18,541 nt of DNA from an uncultured Clostridia bacterium (lineage in GTDB: Bacteria; Bacillota; Clostridia; Oscillospirales; Acutalibacteraceae), in contig CANRDH010000013.1 in NCBI GenBank assembly GCA_947629295.1, positions 1 to 18,541 of the forward strand, in the 5' to 3' direction. The position numbers and the translations under genes are program-made. Shown piece by piece: positions 6,918-14,757 of the stretch; the stretch's first letter is position 1, and each line of letters starts with the position of its first letter. Under the pieces are notes generated by a model. That model saw nothing but the letters and a program-made list of their open reading frames with translations, made no database searches and was not told where the DNA came from.

Positions 6918-8831
6918 TCATTTCTTATTTTTCTTATCATCTGAAGGCTCAACAGCCTCTTCCTCATCCTCGTCTATATCCTCAACAGGTATATCCTTAC
7001 CCTCCATTGCACAGATAAATTGCTCTCCGGACATCTTTTCATGCTCGAACAGGAATTGGGCAACCTTGTGGAGTTCAGGGGTATGCTCCTTAAGAATTTC
7101 TTCGGTTCTGTTATAGCCGTTCGTGATATATTTCTTGATTTCTTCGTCAATCTTGGCGGCAGTTTCCTCAGAATATGTCTTATTATGACCAAATTCCTTG
7201 CCAAGGAATACCTCGCCGTCAGAAGAACCGAATGTTATCGGGCCGAGTTCCTCACTCATACCATATTTCGTTATCATAGAGAACACAAGATTCGTCGCTC
7301 TTTCAATATCGTTTGAAGCACCTGTAGATATGTCTCCGAGTATCAAAGCCTCTGCAACACGTCCGCCGAGAAGAACGACTATCTCCTCAAGCATCTCGTT
7401 TTTAGAGCGATAGCTTCTGTCCTCGGACGGAAGTGACATTGTAAAGCCGCCTGCCATTCCTCTGGGTATAATTGATATCTGGTGCACGGGATCCTGTGTC
7501 GGACTGAAATAAGTCGCAATAGCATGACCCGCTTCATGGTAAGCAGTAAGCTTTTTCTCCTTGTCTGACATCACTCTTGACTTTTTCTCAGCGCCGACAA
7601 CTACCTTTATTGTCGCTTCTTCAACCTCAGTCATTGTTATAGCTTTTAGGTCTCTTCTTGCCGCAAGAAGAGCCGCCTCGTTAAGAAGGTTTTCAAGATC
7701 GGCACCTGTAAAGCCTGCGGTAGATTTAGCAATCGTCCTGAGATTTACGTCGGGAGCAAGCGGTTTTCCTTTGGCATGAACCTTGAGTATTTCCTCTCTG
7801 CCCTTGATATCGGGTCTGCCTACTATAACCTGTCTGTCAAACCTTCCCGGTCGCATAAGCGCGGGGTCGAGTATATCAGGACGGTTTGTAGCCGCAATCA
7901 TTATTACTCCTTCATTTGCACCGAAACCATCCATCTCAACAAGAAGCTGGTTCAGCGTCTGCTCACGCTCGTCATGTCCGCCGCCGAGACCTGCGCCTCT
8001 TTGTCTGCCGACTGCATCAATTTCATCAATAAAGATAATGCACGGTGAGCTTTTATGTGCCTGTTCAAAAAGGTCTCTCACTCTTGACGCACCGACACCA
8101 ACAAACATTTCCACAAAGTCGGAACCGGAAATCGAGAAAAACTGTACTCCTGCTTCGCCTGCAACTGCTCTTGCAAGGAGAGTCTTACCGGTACCGGGAG
8201 GTCCTACAAGCAATACGCCTTTTGGTATCCTCGCTCCGAGTTCATTATACTTTTTCGGGTCCTTGAGAAATTCAACAATTTCTCTCAGCTCCTCCTTTTC
8301 CTCGTCAGCTCCCGCAACATCGGCGAAAGTAGTCTTTCTTTTTTCGTCGTTTACGCTCTTAATCTTAGCTTTTCCGAAAGAAAATGATTTTCCCGCGTCT
8401 CCCATTCCGTTTGACAGCCGCCGCATGAAAAACAGCCAGACAACGATAAACAGAACGAGCAGGATAATATTTGGAAGAATACTTAACCAGAATGAATTGT
8501 CCGCAGCAGGCTTCCATGTAAATTTCATCGGAGCGTCTGTATTCTTCTCGTTGTAATTCTCCACATACGGCTCGACTGCATCAAGGAAAAGAGATACGCT
8601 TGCAACGGAGGTTTCTATTTTCTCTCCGTTCGTCTTGACGATCTCCAGGTTTCCCGAGCCGAAATCAAGTGAATATTCCTTTACCTTATTATCCTTGAAA
8701 AGATATATTATCTCCGAAGTACTCCTGTCGTCTGTGCTCTGCATTGAAAAAAACACGGCAAAAATGATTATAAGCAGTATCGGAATACCGAGATATATCA
8801 AAAGATTTCGCACCGTTCTCTTGTTATCCAA
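6918..8831 (-). CDS. ftsH: FtsH, ATP-dependent membrane zinc metalloprotease
   Basis: Membrane-anchored AAA+ protease that degrades damaged or unassembled membrane proteins and some regulators. 637 residues. Membrane helices lie at about 9-30 and 115-136, with an extracytoplasmic domain between them. The AAA+ core has Walker A GPPGTGKT (210-217), Walker B IIFIDEID (265-272), a pore-type FVGVGA segment, and an RPGRFDR arginine-finger region (about 327). The protease domain has HEAGH (432-436) and a downstream metal-ligand Asp near 508. The C-terminus is acidic then basic (EDIDEDEEEAVEPSDDKKNKK region), as is common. The start is a TTG with a TAA codon immediately before it and AAGGAG about 10 bases upstream, so no longer form is possible and the next ATG would remove the first membrane helix. 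It lies 15 bases after hpt, in the conserved Firmicutes tilS-hpt-ftsH order. Confidence 0.98.
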   Translation of the reverse strand: MDNKRTVRNLLIYLGIPILLIIIFAVFFSMQSTDDRSTSEIIYLFKDNKVKEYSLDFGSGNLEIVKTNGEKIETSVASVSLFLDAVEPYVENYNEKNTDAPMKFTWKPAADNSFWLSILPNIILLVLFIVVWLFFMRRLSNGMGDAGKSFSFGKAKIKSVNDEKRKTTFADVAGADEEKEELREIVEFLKDPKKYNELGARIPKGVLLVGPPGTGKTLLARAVAGEAGVQFFSISGSDFVEMFVGVGASRVRDLFEQAHKSSPCIIFIDEIDAVGRQRGAGLGGGHDEREQTLNQLLVEMDGFGANEGVIMIAATNRPDILDPALMRPGRFDRQVIVGRPDIKGREEILKVHAKGKPLAPDVNLRTIAKSTAGFTGADLENLLNEAALLAARRDLKAITMTEVEEATIKVVVGAEKKSRVMSDKEKKLTAYHEAGHAIATYFSPTQDPVHQISIIPRGMAGGFTMSLPSEDRSYRSKNEMLEEIVVLLGGRVAEALILGDISTGASNDIERATNLVFSMITKYGMSEELGPITFGSSDGEVFLGKEFGHNKTYSEETAAKIDEEIKKYITNGYNRTEEILKEHTPELHKVAQFLFEHEKMSGEQFICAMEGKDIPVEDIDEDEEEAVEPSDDKKNKK

Positions 8832-8846
8832 TTACTTGTCACTCCT

Positions 8847-9383
8847 TTATTTTTTTGGATCAAATTTCGGTACACCTACATAAGGTATACCCCTATATTT
8901 CTCATTATAATCAAGACCGTAGCCGACTATAAAACGATCGTCTATGACAATACCGGCATAATCGGGTTTTATAGGAATAACCCTTTTGCACGGTTTATCA
9001 AACAATGTGCATATTCTGATTGAAAGAGGAGAGAAACCTCTAAGATAATCCACTATGTATGACAGAGTATATCCTGTATCAATTATATCCTCAACAAGAA
9101 GCACATTGCTGTTTTCAATGTTTTCGGATATATCGGAAATAATCCTGACATTTCCTGCGGATTCGGTATTTTCTCCGTAGCTTGAAGCTCTGATAAAATC
9201 TATCGTAAAATCAATATCAAGCTTACGAATCAAATCGGCAAGGAATATAAAGCTTCCCTTCAGCACACCGATTACAACAAGCTGCTCATTTTCATAATCG
9301 TTGTTGACAGAGCAAGCAATCCTGTTCACAGCATTGGAAATTTCGGTTTCATCAAAAAGAATATGCTCTATGGCGTCATACAT
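8847..9383 (-). CDS. hpt: Hypoxanthine(-guanine) phosphoribosyltransferase
   Basis: Purine-salvage enzyme converting hypoxanthine (and probably guanine) plus PRPP into IMP/GMP in the cytoplasm. 178 residues, normal length. The PRPP-binding loop is LVEDIIDTGYTL (96-107). The GVLKGSFIFLADL segment (39-51) and the DFIRASSYG segment match the family, and the base-binding end has DDRFIVGYGLDYNEKYRGIPYVG-type sequence. Start ATG has AAAGGA 7-8 bases upstream. It lies 22 bases after tilS and 15 before ftsH. In B. subtilis, TilS and Hpt are reported to act together as regulators of ftsH; the same gene order here would allow that, but nothing in this sequence shows it directly. Confidence 0.96.
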   Translation of the reverse strand: MYDAIEHILFDETEISNAVNRIACSVNNDYENEQLVVIGVLKGSFIFLADLIRKLDIDFTIDFIRASSYGENTESAGNVRIISDISENIENSNVLLVEDIIDTGYTLSYIVDYLRGFSPLSIRICTLFDKPCKRVIPIKPDYAGIVIDDRFIVGYGLDYNEKYRGIPYVGVPKFDPKK

Positions 9384-9405
9384 AGCTTCATTCCTTTCTC
9401 AAAAT

Positions 9406-10749
9406 TCATATATCCGGCTGTATCACCAATACTTTTTCGGAATCCGGTTTTACAATACCTCCTGCCGACGGCCCTATACCCTCTATCCACAGAACGTCGG
9501 CACCGTCCGCGAGAACAAGAATACTATCCCTTTTATCTTTGGGTATCTTCATCTCATTAAAAAGCTTTTTCAAAGATTTGGTAACATTTCTTTTAGGCAA
9601 TCTGAACTTGTCGCCGCTTTTCCTGAAACGGAAAACACTCGACATTGTTATTGTATCATAATCCAGGCAATAATTAAATAAAAATTTGTTATTTTTCTGA
9701 CAGTTGTAAAATTCATCTATATTTAATACGGATAGTTTGAATTTTTTATTGTTTATTACTAGTCTTTCCTGTCCACAATATCGTGCTTCTTCATTATTTT
9801 TACTATCCGACTTTTTTATTATTCTCAAAAAACCCTGATTTGAAACTGCATAAATATTACATTTCAGCTCCACAGCCCCCGAAGAACGGCATACTTTTCT
9901 TATAAGCTCTATATGCTTTGCTTCGGGTATAATATCAAATTCTTTTGTAAGTATTGCAATAAGCTCAGCAAATACCGCATCATTACAGTTGTTAAGCACA
10001 TCGACTTTATATCCTTTATCCGTGTCCGACCTGTTAAGAATTTCCTTTGCCGATGTGTAAAGGTATTGCGCATTACAGTTCATTCTTTGGGACATTCGGG
10101 AAATATTTTCCTCAAACGACGGATTGATTTCCTTCAGTACGGGAATAACATCAAGCCGCAGTCTGTTTCTTGTATAGTCTCTTGTAAGATTGCTGCTGTC
10201 CGTGACGAATTTATAGTTGTGCTCACTGCAATAGGCTTCAATTTCTTCTCTTGTCACCTCGATAAGCGGACGTATAATATTTCCCCTTACAGGAGGAATA
10301 CCGCATAATCCACGAACACCGCAGCCTCTTGTCAAATTAAATATTACTGTTTCGGCATTATCGGACGCAGTATGCGCTGTTGCTATCTTTCCGTTAAATT
10401 CTTCAGCCGTTTTTTCAAAAAAATCATATCTTATATCACGTCCGCACTTTTCTGTACTTTCCTTTAGCTCTCTTGCCCTCGCTGCTACATCAACCTTAAG
10501 CAGTCTGAATTCAACAGAGTTTTCCTCACATAGTTTTTGTACGAACAATTCATCTCTGTCGGCTTCCCAACCTCTCAGCATATGATTTACATGACAAACA
10601 ATCAGTCTTAAATTCAGTTTATCTCTTAGCGATAACAGAAACCAAAAAAGAGCGCAGGAATCCGCTCCGCCCGACAGACCTATTATAACCGTGTCGCCGT
10701 TATTCAGCATATTATATTTTGCTGCGGTTTTTGCTGCTTTATTCTCCAC
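9406..10749 (-). CDS. tilS: tRNA(Ile)-lysidine synthase TilS
   Basis: ATP-dependent enzyme that converts C34 of tRNA-Ile(CAU) to lysidine, switching it from Met to Ile decoding; essential where found. 447 residues. The PP-loop SGGADS lies at 26-31, preceded by GDTVIIGL; CHVNHMLRG, TAHTASDNAETV, and the RPLIEVTREEIEAYC segment are all family landmarks. The C-terminal third (from about 370) fits the TilS C-terminal tRNA-binding domain with FRKSGDKFRLPKR. The start is a GTG with AGGAG 7 bases upstream, lying inside the end of dnaB (11-base overlap), so translation of the two is probably coupled. The first 13 residues match the usual N-terminal helix, which favours the GTG over an internal ATG at residue 14. 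Confidence 0.96.
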   Translation of the reverse strand: MENKAAKTAAKYNMLNNGDTVIIGLSGGADSCALFWFLLSLRDKLNLRLIVCHVNHMLRGWEADRDELFVQKLCEENSVEFRLLKVDVAARARELKESTEKCGRDIRYDFFEKTAEEFNGKIATAHTASDNAETVIFNLTRGCGVRGLCGIPPVRGNIIRPLIEVTREEIEAYCSEHNYKFVTDSSNLTRDYTRNRLRLDVIPVLKEINPSFEENISRMSQRMNCNAQYLYTSAKEILNRSDTDKGYKVDVLNNCNDAVFAELIAILTKEFDIIPEAKHIELIRKVCRSSGAVELKCNIYAVSNQGFLRIIKKSDSKNNEEARYCGQERLVINNKKFKLSVLNIDEFYNCQKNNKFLFNYCLDYDTITMSSVFRFRKSGDKFRLPKRNVTKSLKKLFNEMKIPKDKRDSILVLADGADVLWIEGIGPSAGGIVKPDSEKVLVIQPDI

Positions 10750-12124
10750 GGCTTAACTCCTGTGATGTAAATCTCATAAACTCTCCCTGCCAATGCAACG
10801 GCACCGAGCGGGTTTCTCCGTGTCGGTTTTTTGCAACAATACACTGACCGCTGTTCATATCAACATTGTCAGAATTACTGCTGCCGGCCTTCGTGCTGCG
10901 ATAATATCCTTCTCTGTAAAGAAAAAGAACAATATCAGCATCCTGTTCAATTGAACCCGAATCTCGAAGGTCTGAAAGCTGAGGTTCATGCTCGTTGCGC
11001 TTTTCACTTGCACGTGAAAGCTGCGACAGTGTTATAACCGGAACATTTAATTCCTTTGCCATGATTTTAAGACTTCTCGTAATTTCAGAAATTTCCTGAA
11101 CACGGTTGTCTATCCTTTTTGCAGAAGACATAAGCTGAAGGTAATCTATGATTATAAGATCTATATCTTCACTGTTACGTCTTACTTTCGCTTTTATTTC
11201 GGGAACCGTAATATCAGAAGTATCGTCAAGATAAATTCTTGTTTTGCTTAGTATATCTCCCGCCTCAACCAACCGCGTCCATTCGTCACCGTCAAGCTTA
11301 CCCGTTCTTAGCTTCGTACCGGGTACGAGCCCCTCCGTTGAAAGCAAACGTGAAGCAAGCTGTTCTTTGGGCATTTCGAGAGAAAAAAAGGCTACTCTTT
11401 TTTTTGCTTTTACCGCAACATGACGTGCAATATTCAGTGCAAAACTGGTTTTTCCCATACCGGGACGTGCGGCAATCAAAATAAGGTCGGAGCGGTTTAG
11501 ACCTGTGATAGTATTATCAAGTGCGGAAATACCTGTAGATAATGCTTTGAATTTCTCATAATCGGGAGAATTCAGATTATCAAGGTCAGTGAATGTCCTG
11601 TAAATAATTGTATTTATCCTCTCAAGGCCGCTTACGCTTCTGTCGTCGTGTACCTCAAGTATCTTCTGCTCCGCAGCCTCTATAATCTTCTGTGCGTCAT
11701 CACTGTCCGAAGACGCGGCATCGCTGATAATTTCACGTGAAGACATGATAAGACATCTGAGAAGATATGTATTCTTAACTATGGTACAGTAATACTCAAG
11801 ATTTGTAAGCGACGGAAGCCTTTCCGCAAGCTGCACAAGATAGTTTTTCAATGTACCTTCTTCAATATCCTTATTTCCCTTGATCTTATTAAATACCGTA
11901 ACAAAATCAACGGGGTTTCCCAAAGTAAATAATTCAACCATCGCTTTGTATATAAGCTTATGGTTTGACAAATAGAAATAATCCGCAGAAGGTATTATGT
12001 CCATAATACGGTAGAGGTTATCCGATTCCATAAGAACAGCACCCAGAACCGACTGCTCCGCATCGGCATTATACGGGAGATTAAGTCCATCAACAGCTCC
12101 GGTGGGAAGCTTATCCTCTCTCAT
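10739..12124 (-). CDS. dnaB: Replicative DNA helicase DnaB (DnaC in Bacillus)
   Basis: Hexameric helicase that unwinds DNA ahead of the replisome. 461 residues, full length. The N-terminal domain opens with LPYNADAEQSVLGAVLME (16-33). The RecA-like motor domain begins near 195 (LSTGISALDNTITGL), has Walker A ARPGMGKT (219-226), and the DLIIIDYLQLM Walker B followed by the SRASEKR and DLRDSGSIEQDADIV motifs. ATG start with GAGGAAG 7-8 bases upstream. It follows rplI after about 92 bases in which I find no convincing promoter or terminator, and overlaps tilS by 11 bases. Nothing suggests an intein or truncation. Confidence 0.97.
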   Translation of the reverse strand: MREDKLPTGAVDGLNLPYNADAEQSVLGAVLMESDNLYRIMDIIPSADYFYLSNHKLIYKAMVELFTLGNPVDFVTVFNKIKGNKDIEEGTLKNYLVQLAERLPSLTNLEYYCTIVKNTYLLRCLIMSSREIISDAASSDSDDAQKIIEAAEQKILEVHDDRSVSGLERINTIIYRTFTDLDNLNSPDYEKFKALSTGISALDNTITGLNRSDLILIAARPGMGKTSFALNIARHVAVKAKKRVAFFSLEMPKEQLASRLLSTEGLVPGTKLRTGKLDGDEWTRLVEAGDILSKTRIYLDDTSDITVPEIKAKVRRNSEDIDLIIIDYLQLMSSAKRIDNRVQEISEITRSLKIMAKELNVPVITLSQLSRASEKRNEHEPQLSDLRDSGSIEQDADIVLFLYREGYYRSTKAGSSNSDNVDMNSGQCIVAKNRHGETRSVPLHWQGEFMRFTSQELSRGE

Positions 12125-12216
12125 TATATCACTTCCTCATATAATTACATTTCGAAAACCCAAACTTCACATATACAAGCCCCTGTCTTTTGTAATTCAG
12201 GTGCACAATATATTTC

Positions 12217-12669
12217 TTATTGCTCTGCCTCAGTTACCATGACCTTAAGCTTTGCCGATATGCCGGTATAAAGCTTTACCTCACAACTGTAAGTACCGAA
12301 GGACTTTATATCACTGTCAAGAACAATTTTCCTCTTGTCAATATTTATACCGAATTTATTTTTGATCTCTGTTGCTATCTCCTTGCTCGTTACAGAGCCG
12401 AACAGTCTGCCGCCCTTTCCTGCCCTGCCTATTATTGTAAGCGTCTGATTGTTAAGCTTTTCTGCATTGGCTGCCGCATTTGCTTTTTCAACTTCTATTT
12501 TATACTGTCTTGATTCTTCAGCATTTTTCATTTCGTTCATAGCCTTAGCGTCGGCTTCAACGGCAAGCTTATGCGGCAAAAGATAATTTCGTCCGTATCC
12601 GTCGGATACATTGATTAACTCACCCTTTTTTCCCGAACCCTTTACATCCTGCAATAAAATTACCTTCAC
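12217..12669 (-). CDS. rplI: Large ribosomal subunit protein bL9
   Basis: Ribosomal protein that binds 23S rRNA near the L1 stalk and helps maintain reading frame. 150 residues, typical length. The N-terminal rRNA-binding domain is clear: MKVILLQDVKGSGKKGE, then VSDGYGRNYLLPHKLA. A long charged helix (about 40-75) joins it to the C-terminal domain (GRLFGSVTSKEIA onwards). The GTG start is fixed by the conserved first residues and by AAAGGA about 9 bases upstream. It sits between gdpP and dnaB, a gene order often seen in Firmicutes. Confidence 0.97.
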   Translation of the reverse strand: MKVILLQDVKGSGKKGELINVSDGYGRNYLLPHKLAVEADAKAMNEMKNAEESRQYKIEVEKANAAANAEKLNNQTLTIIGRAGKGGRLFGSVTSKEIATEIKNKFGINIDKRKIVLDSDIKSFGTYSCEVKLYTGISAKLKVMVTEAEQ

Positions 12670-12721
12670 AATTTATCATCCTTTCCGAATAACCATAGTT
12701 TGTAAGCAAATAACATACATC

Positions 12722-14719
12722 TCATGCCGTATCTGCCTGAGATCCCGCTTTTTTATTTATTTCAAGCTCATTTATTATGGAAAGGAGCCGTTCTCTTGCC
12801 TCGGCTATGCTTACATTTTCAATCTGGCAGGCAGCCATTGTCTGATGACCGCCGCCGCCGAGAGCTTCCATAATAACCTGAACATTAAGATCTCCGAGAG
12901 AACGTGCAGAAATACTGACTGTCTTTCCTGTTTTATACATTACAAAAGAAGCCTTTACATTCTCTATACCTAATAGCTCGTCCGCAGCCTGTGCGGATAC
13001 TATGCGTATATCCGGAGTATTACTGTCGGCGCAGGCTATTGCGCAGTAATTGAATATTTCAGCCTCGCTTACCAGCTTATATTTAACCTTATATGTATCA
13101 ATAGAATTGGAGAAAAGGCGCTTGACCTCGACCGTATCGGCTCCGTTACTTTTGAGAAATGCCGCAGCCTCAAAGGTCCTCACTCCTGTCCTCAATACAA
13201 AATTTTTGGTATCAAGCATAATACCCGAAAGCAAAGCCTCACTCTCAAGTCTGCTCAATGAATAATCACCGAGATACTGCACAAGCTCCGCAGTCATTTC
13301 ACTTGCGGACGAAGCATATGGCTCATGGTAAAATACAAGCGCATTATCAATATGATTTACCATCATCCTATGATGATCAATAACAACTACCTTGCTGCAG
13401 TGCTCATATATCGTCTTAGACTCAAGAAAATTTGGGGAATGTGTATCCACTATAATAAGGAGAGTATGATCATCAATAAGACTCAGCGCTTCCGACTCTG
13501 ATTTGAATATTCCCTCAAAGCCTGCCTTTTCAAAGCTTGTCACAAGCGGCTTTGCAAGCGTCTGCTGACGGTCGATAACAATATAAGCGTTTCTGTGCAG
13601 TCCCTTTACGACAGCGCTCCACATACCTATACAAGCCCCTACACTGTCAAGGTCTGAATATCTGTGTCCCATTATAACAACATTACTGCTGTTATTTATA
13701 TGATTGGTCAGTGCGGCGGCAATTACTCTCGTACGCACCTTATCACGTTTTTCTATACCCTTTGATAAACCGCCGAAAAACTGATAGGTTTCATTCTTTT
13801 TTACGGCAACCTGATCGCCGCCCCTTCCGAGCGCCATATCAAGAGCCTGCCTTGACCATAACTCACATTCCTTGATCGTAGCTCCGCCTCTGCCAACACC
13901 GATAGAAATAGTTGCATTCATTCTGTCATTGATCTCTATTGCACGTATCTCCTCAAGAATCTTGAATTTCTCCTCTATAAACTGCTTTATATACCTTTCC
14001 TCAAGAATAAACAGATATCTTCCGCCGCTTATTTTTTTATAAAATCCTGATGTAGTCGATACCCATTTTGCAATAGTCTTTTCCACAAGCACGGTTATAC
14101 GGCTTGCTTCGCCCTCCTCAGCTTCACGTTCAAGCTCTTCCTTATTGTCAAAAGCGATTATGGCAACAACAGGCCGTGAAAGAACATATTCATCCGAATT
14201 TGTCTTATACAGATTATCGTCAACAAAATAGACGACCGAGCTTTCTCCTGCCTTTACAGCAAAGACGATAAACCACTTATCATTTACAAATGTATCTGTT
14301 CCGTTATCCTCGTACATTGTATCGGGGTTTTTATTGGTCAGATAATCAGAAATGAGGTCGCCAAGGGGATTTCTGTTGCTGCATACCTTTTTTATAAACA
14401 AATCATTCACAAGCAGTATCTCATTATTATTTCCAATTATTGCAGCAGGTACTGAAACCTTATTTATTCTATCCTTTCCGGCATTTCCCAAATAAGAGGA
14501 CGCTGCGGCGATAGTGCGGCATACATACCTTCTGAGATTTACGATCCCAAAAATAATCAAAGACAATGCCGCCGCTGAAACTATCAGTTCTACAATAAAT
14601 ACATATATATTCCACCAAAAGGATAATATTGCCATAACAAGCATGGCAATGGCAAGCACCAAGAACATGGGGGTTATATACCTTTGCCTGCTTCCTTTTC
14701 CCTTTTTCAATCTGTACAC
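12722..14719 (-). CDS. gdpP: GdpP-type cyclic-di-AMP phosphodiesterase
   Basis: Membrane-bound DHH/DHHA1 enzyme that hydrolyses c-di-AMP to pApA, controlling potassium balance and wall stress responses. 665 residues. Two membrane helices at about 17-38 and 39-61; a PAS-like domain about 85-170; a degenerate GGDEF domain about 180-305, where the active motif is replaced by SGGRYLF. The catalytic DHH domain has GHRYSDLDSVGA (351-362), VDTHSP (D425), DHH at 448-450 and MLDTKNF (D503). The DHHA1 domain has GGGGHQ (621-626). All expected metal ligands are present, so it should be active. Start is non-ATG: GTG at 14719 is used here, but TTG at 14710 is better spaced from GTAGGTG. It lies 38 bases after rnjA and 52 before rplI. 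Confidence 0.95.
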   Translation of the reverse strand: MYRLKKGKGSRQRYITPMFLVLAIAMLVMAILSFWWNIYVFIVELIVSAAALSLIIFGIVNLRRYVCRTIAAASSYLGNAGKDRINKVSVPAAIIGNNNEILLVNDLFIKKVCSNRNPLGDLISDYLTNKNPDTMYEDNGTDTFVNDKWFIVFAVKAGESSVVYFVDDNLYKTNSDEYVLSRPVVAIIAFDNKEELEREAEEGEASRITVLVEKTIAKWVSTTSGFYKKISGGRYLFILEERYIKQFIEEKFKILEEIRAIEINDRMNATISIGVGRGGATIKECELWSRQALDMALGRGGDQVAVKKNETYQFFGGLSKGIEKRDKVRTRVIAAALTNHINNSSNVVIMGHRYSDLDSVGACIGMWSAVVKGLHRNAYIVIDRQQTLAKPLVTSFEKAGFEGIFKSESEALSLIDDHTLLIIVDTHSPNFLESKTIYEHCSKVVVIDHHRMMVNHIDNALVFYHEPYASSASEMTAELVQYLGDYSLSRLESEALLSGIMLDTKNFVLRTGVRTFEAAAFLKSNGADTVEVKRLFSNSIDTYKVKYKLVSEAEIFNYCAIACADSNTPDIRIVSAQAADELLGIENVKASFVMYKTGKTVSISARSLGDLNVQVIMEALGGGGHQTMAACQIENVSIAEARERLLSIINELEINKKAGSQADTA

Positions 14720-14757
14720 CTACTTTTTTGAATCCTTTTATCCTGATCTGAGGTTAT

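Noticed and set aside
7783..8556. 257-codon plus-strand open frame opposite ftsH
   Set aside because: It lies wholly within a well-conserved gene on the other strand, has Ser/Pro-rich shadow composition, no ribosome binding site and no recognisable domain.
12125..12216. Gap between rplI and dnaB searched for a promoter, terminator or ribosomal-protein leader
   Set aside because: I found no pair of boxes with good spacing and no hairpin with a T-tract.
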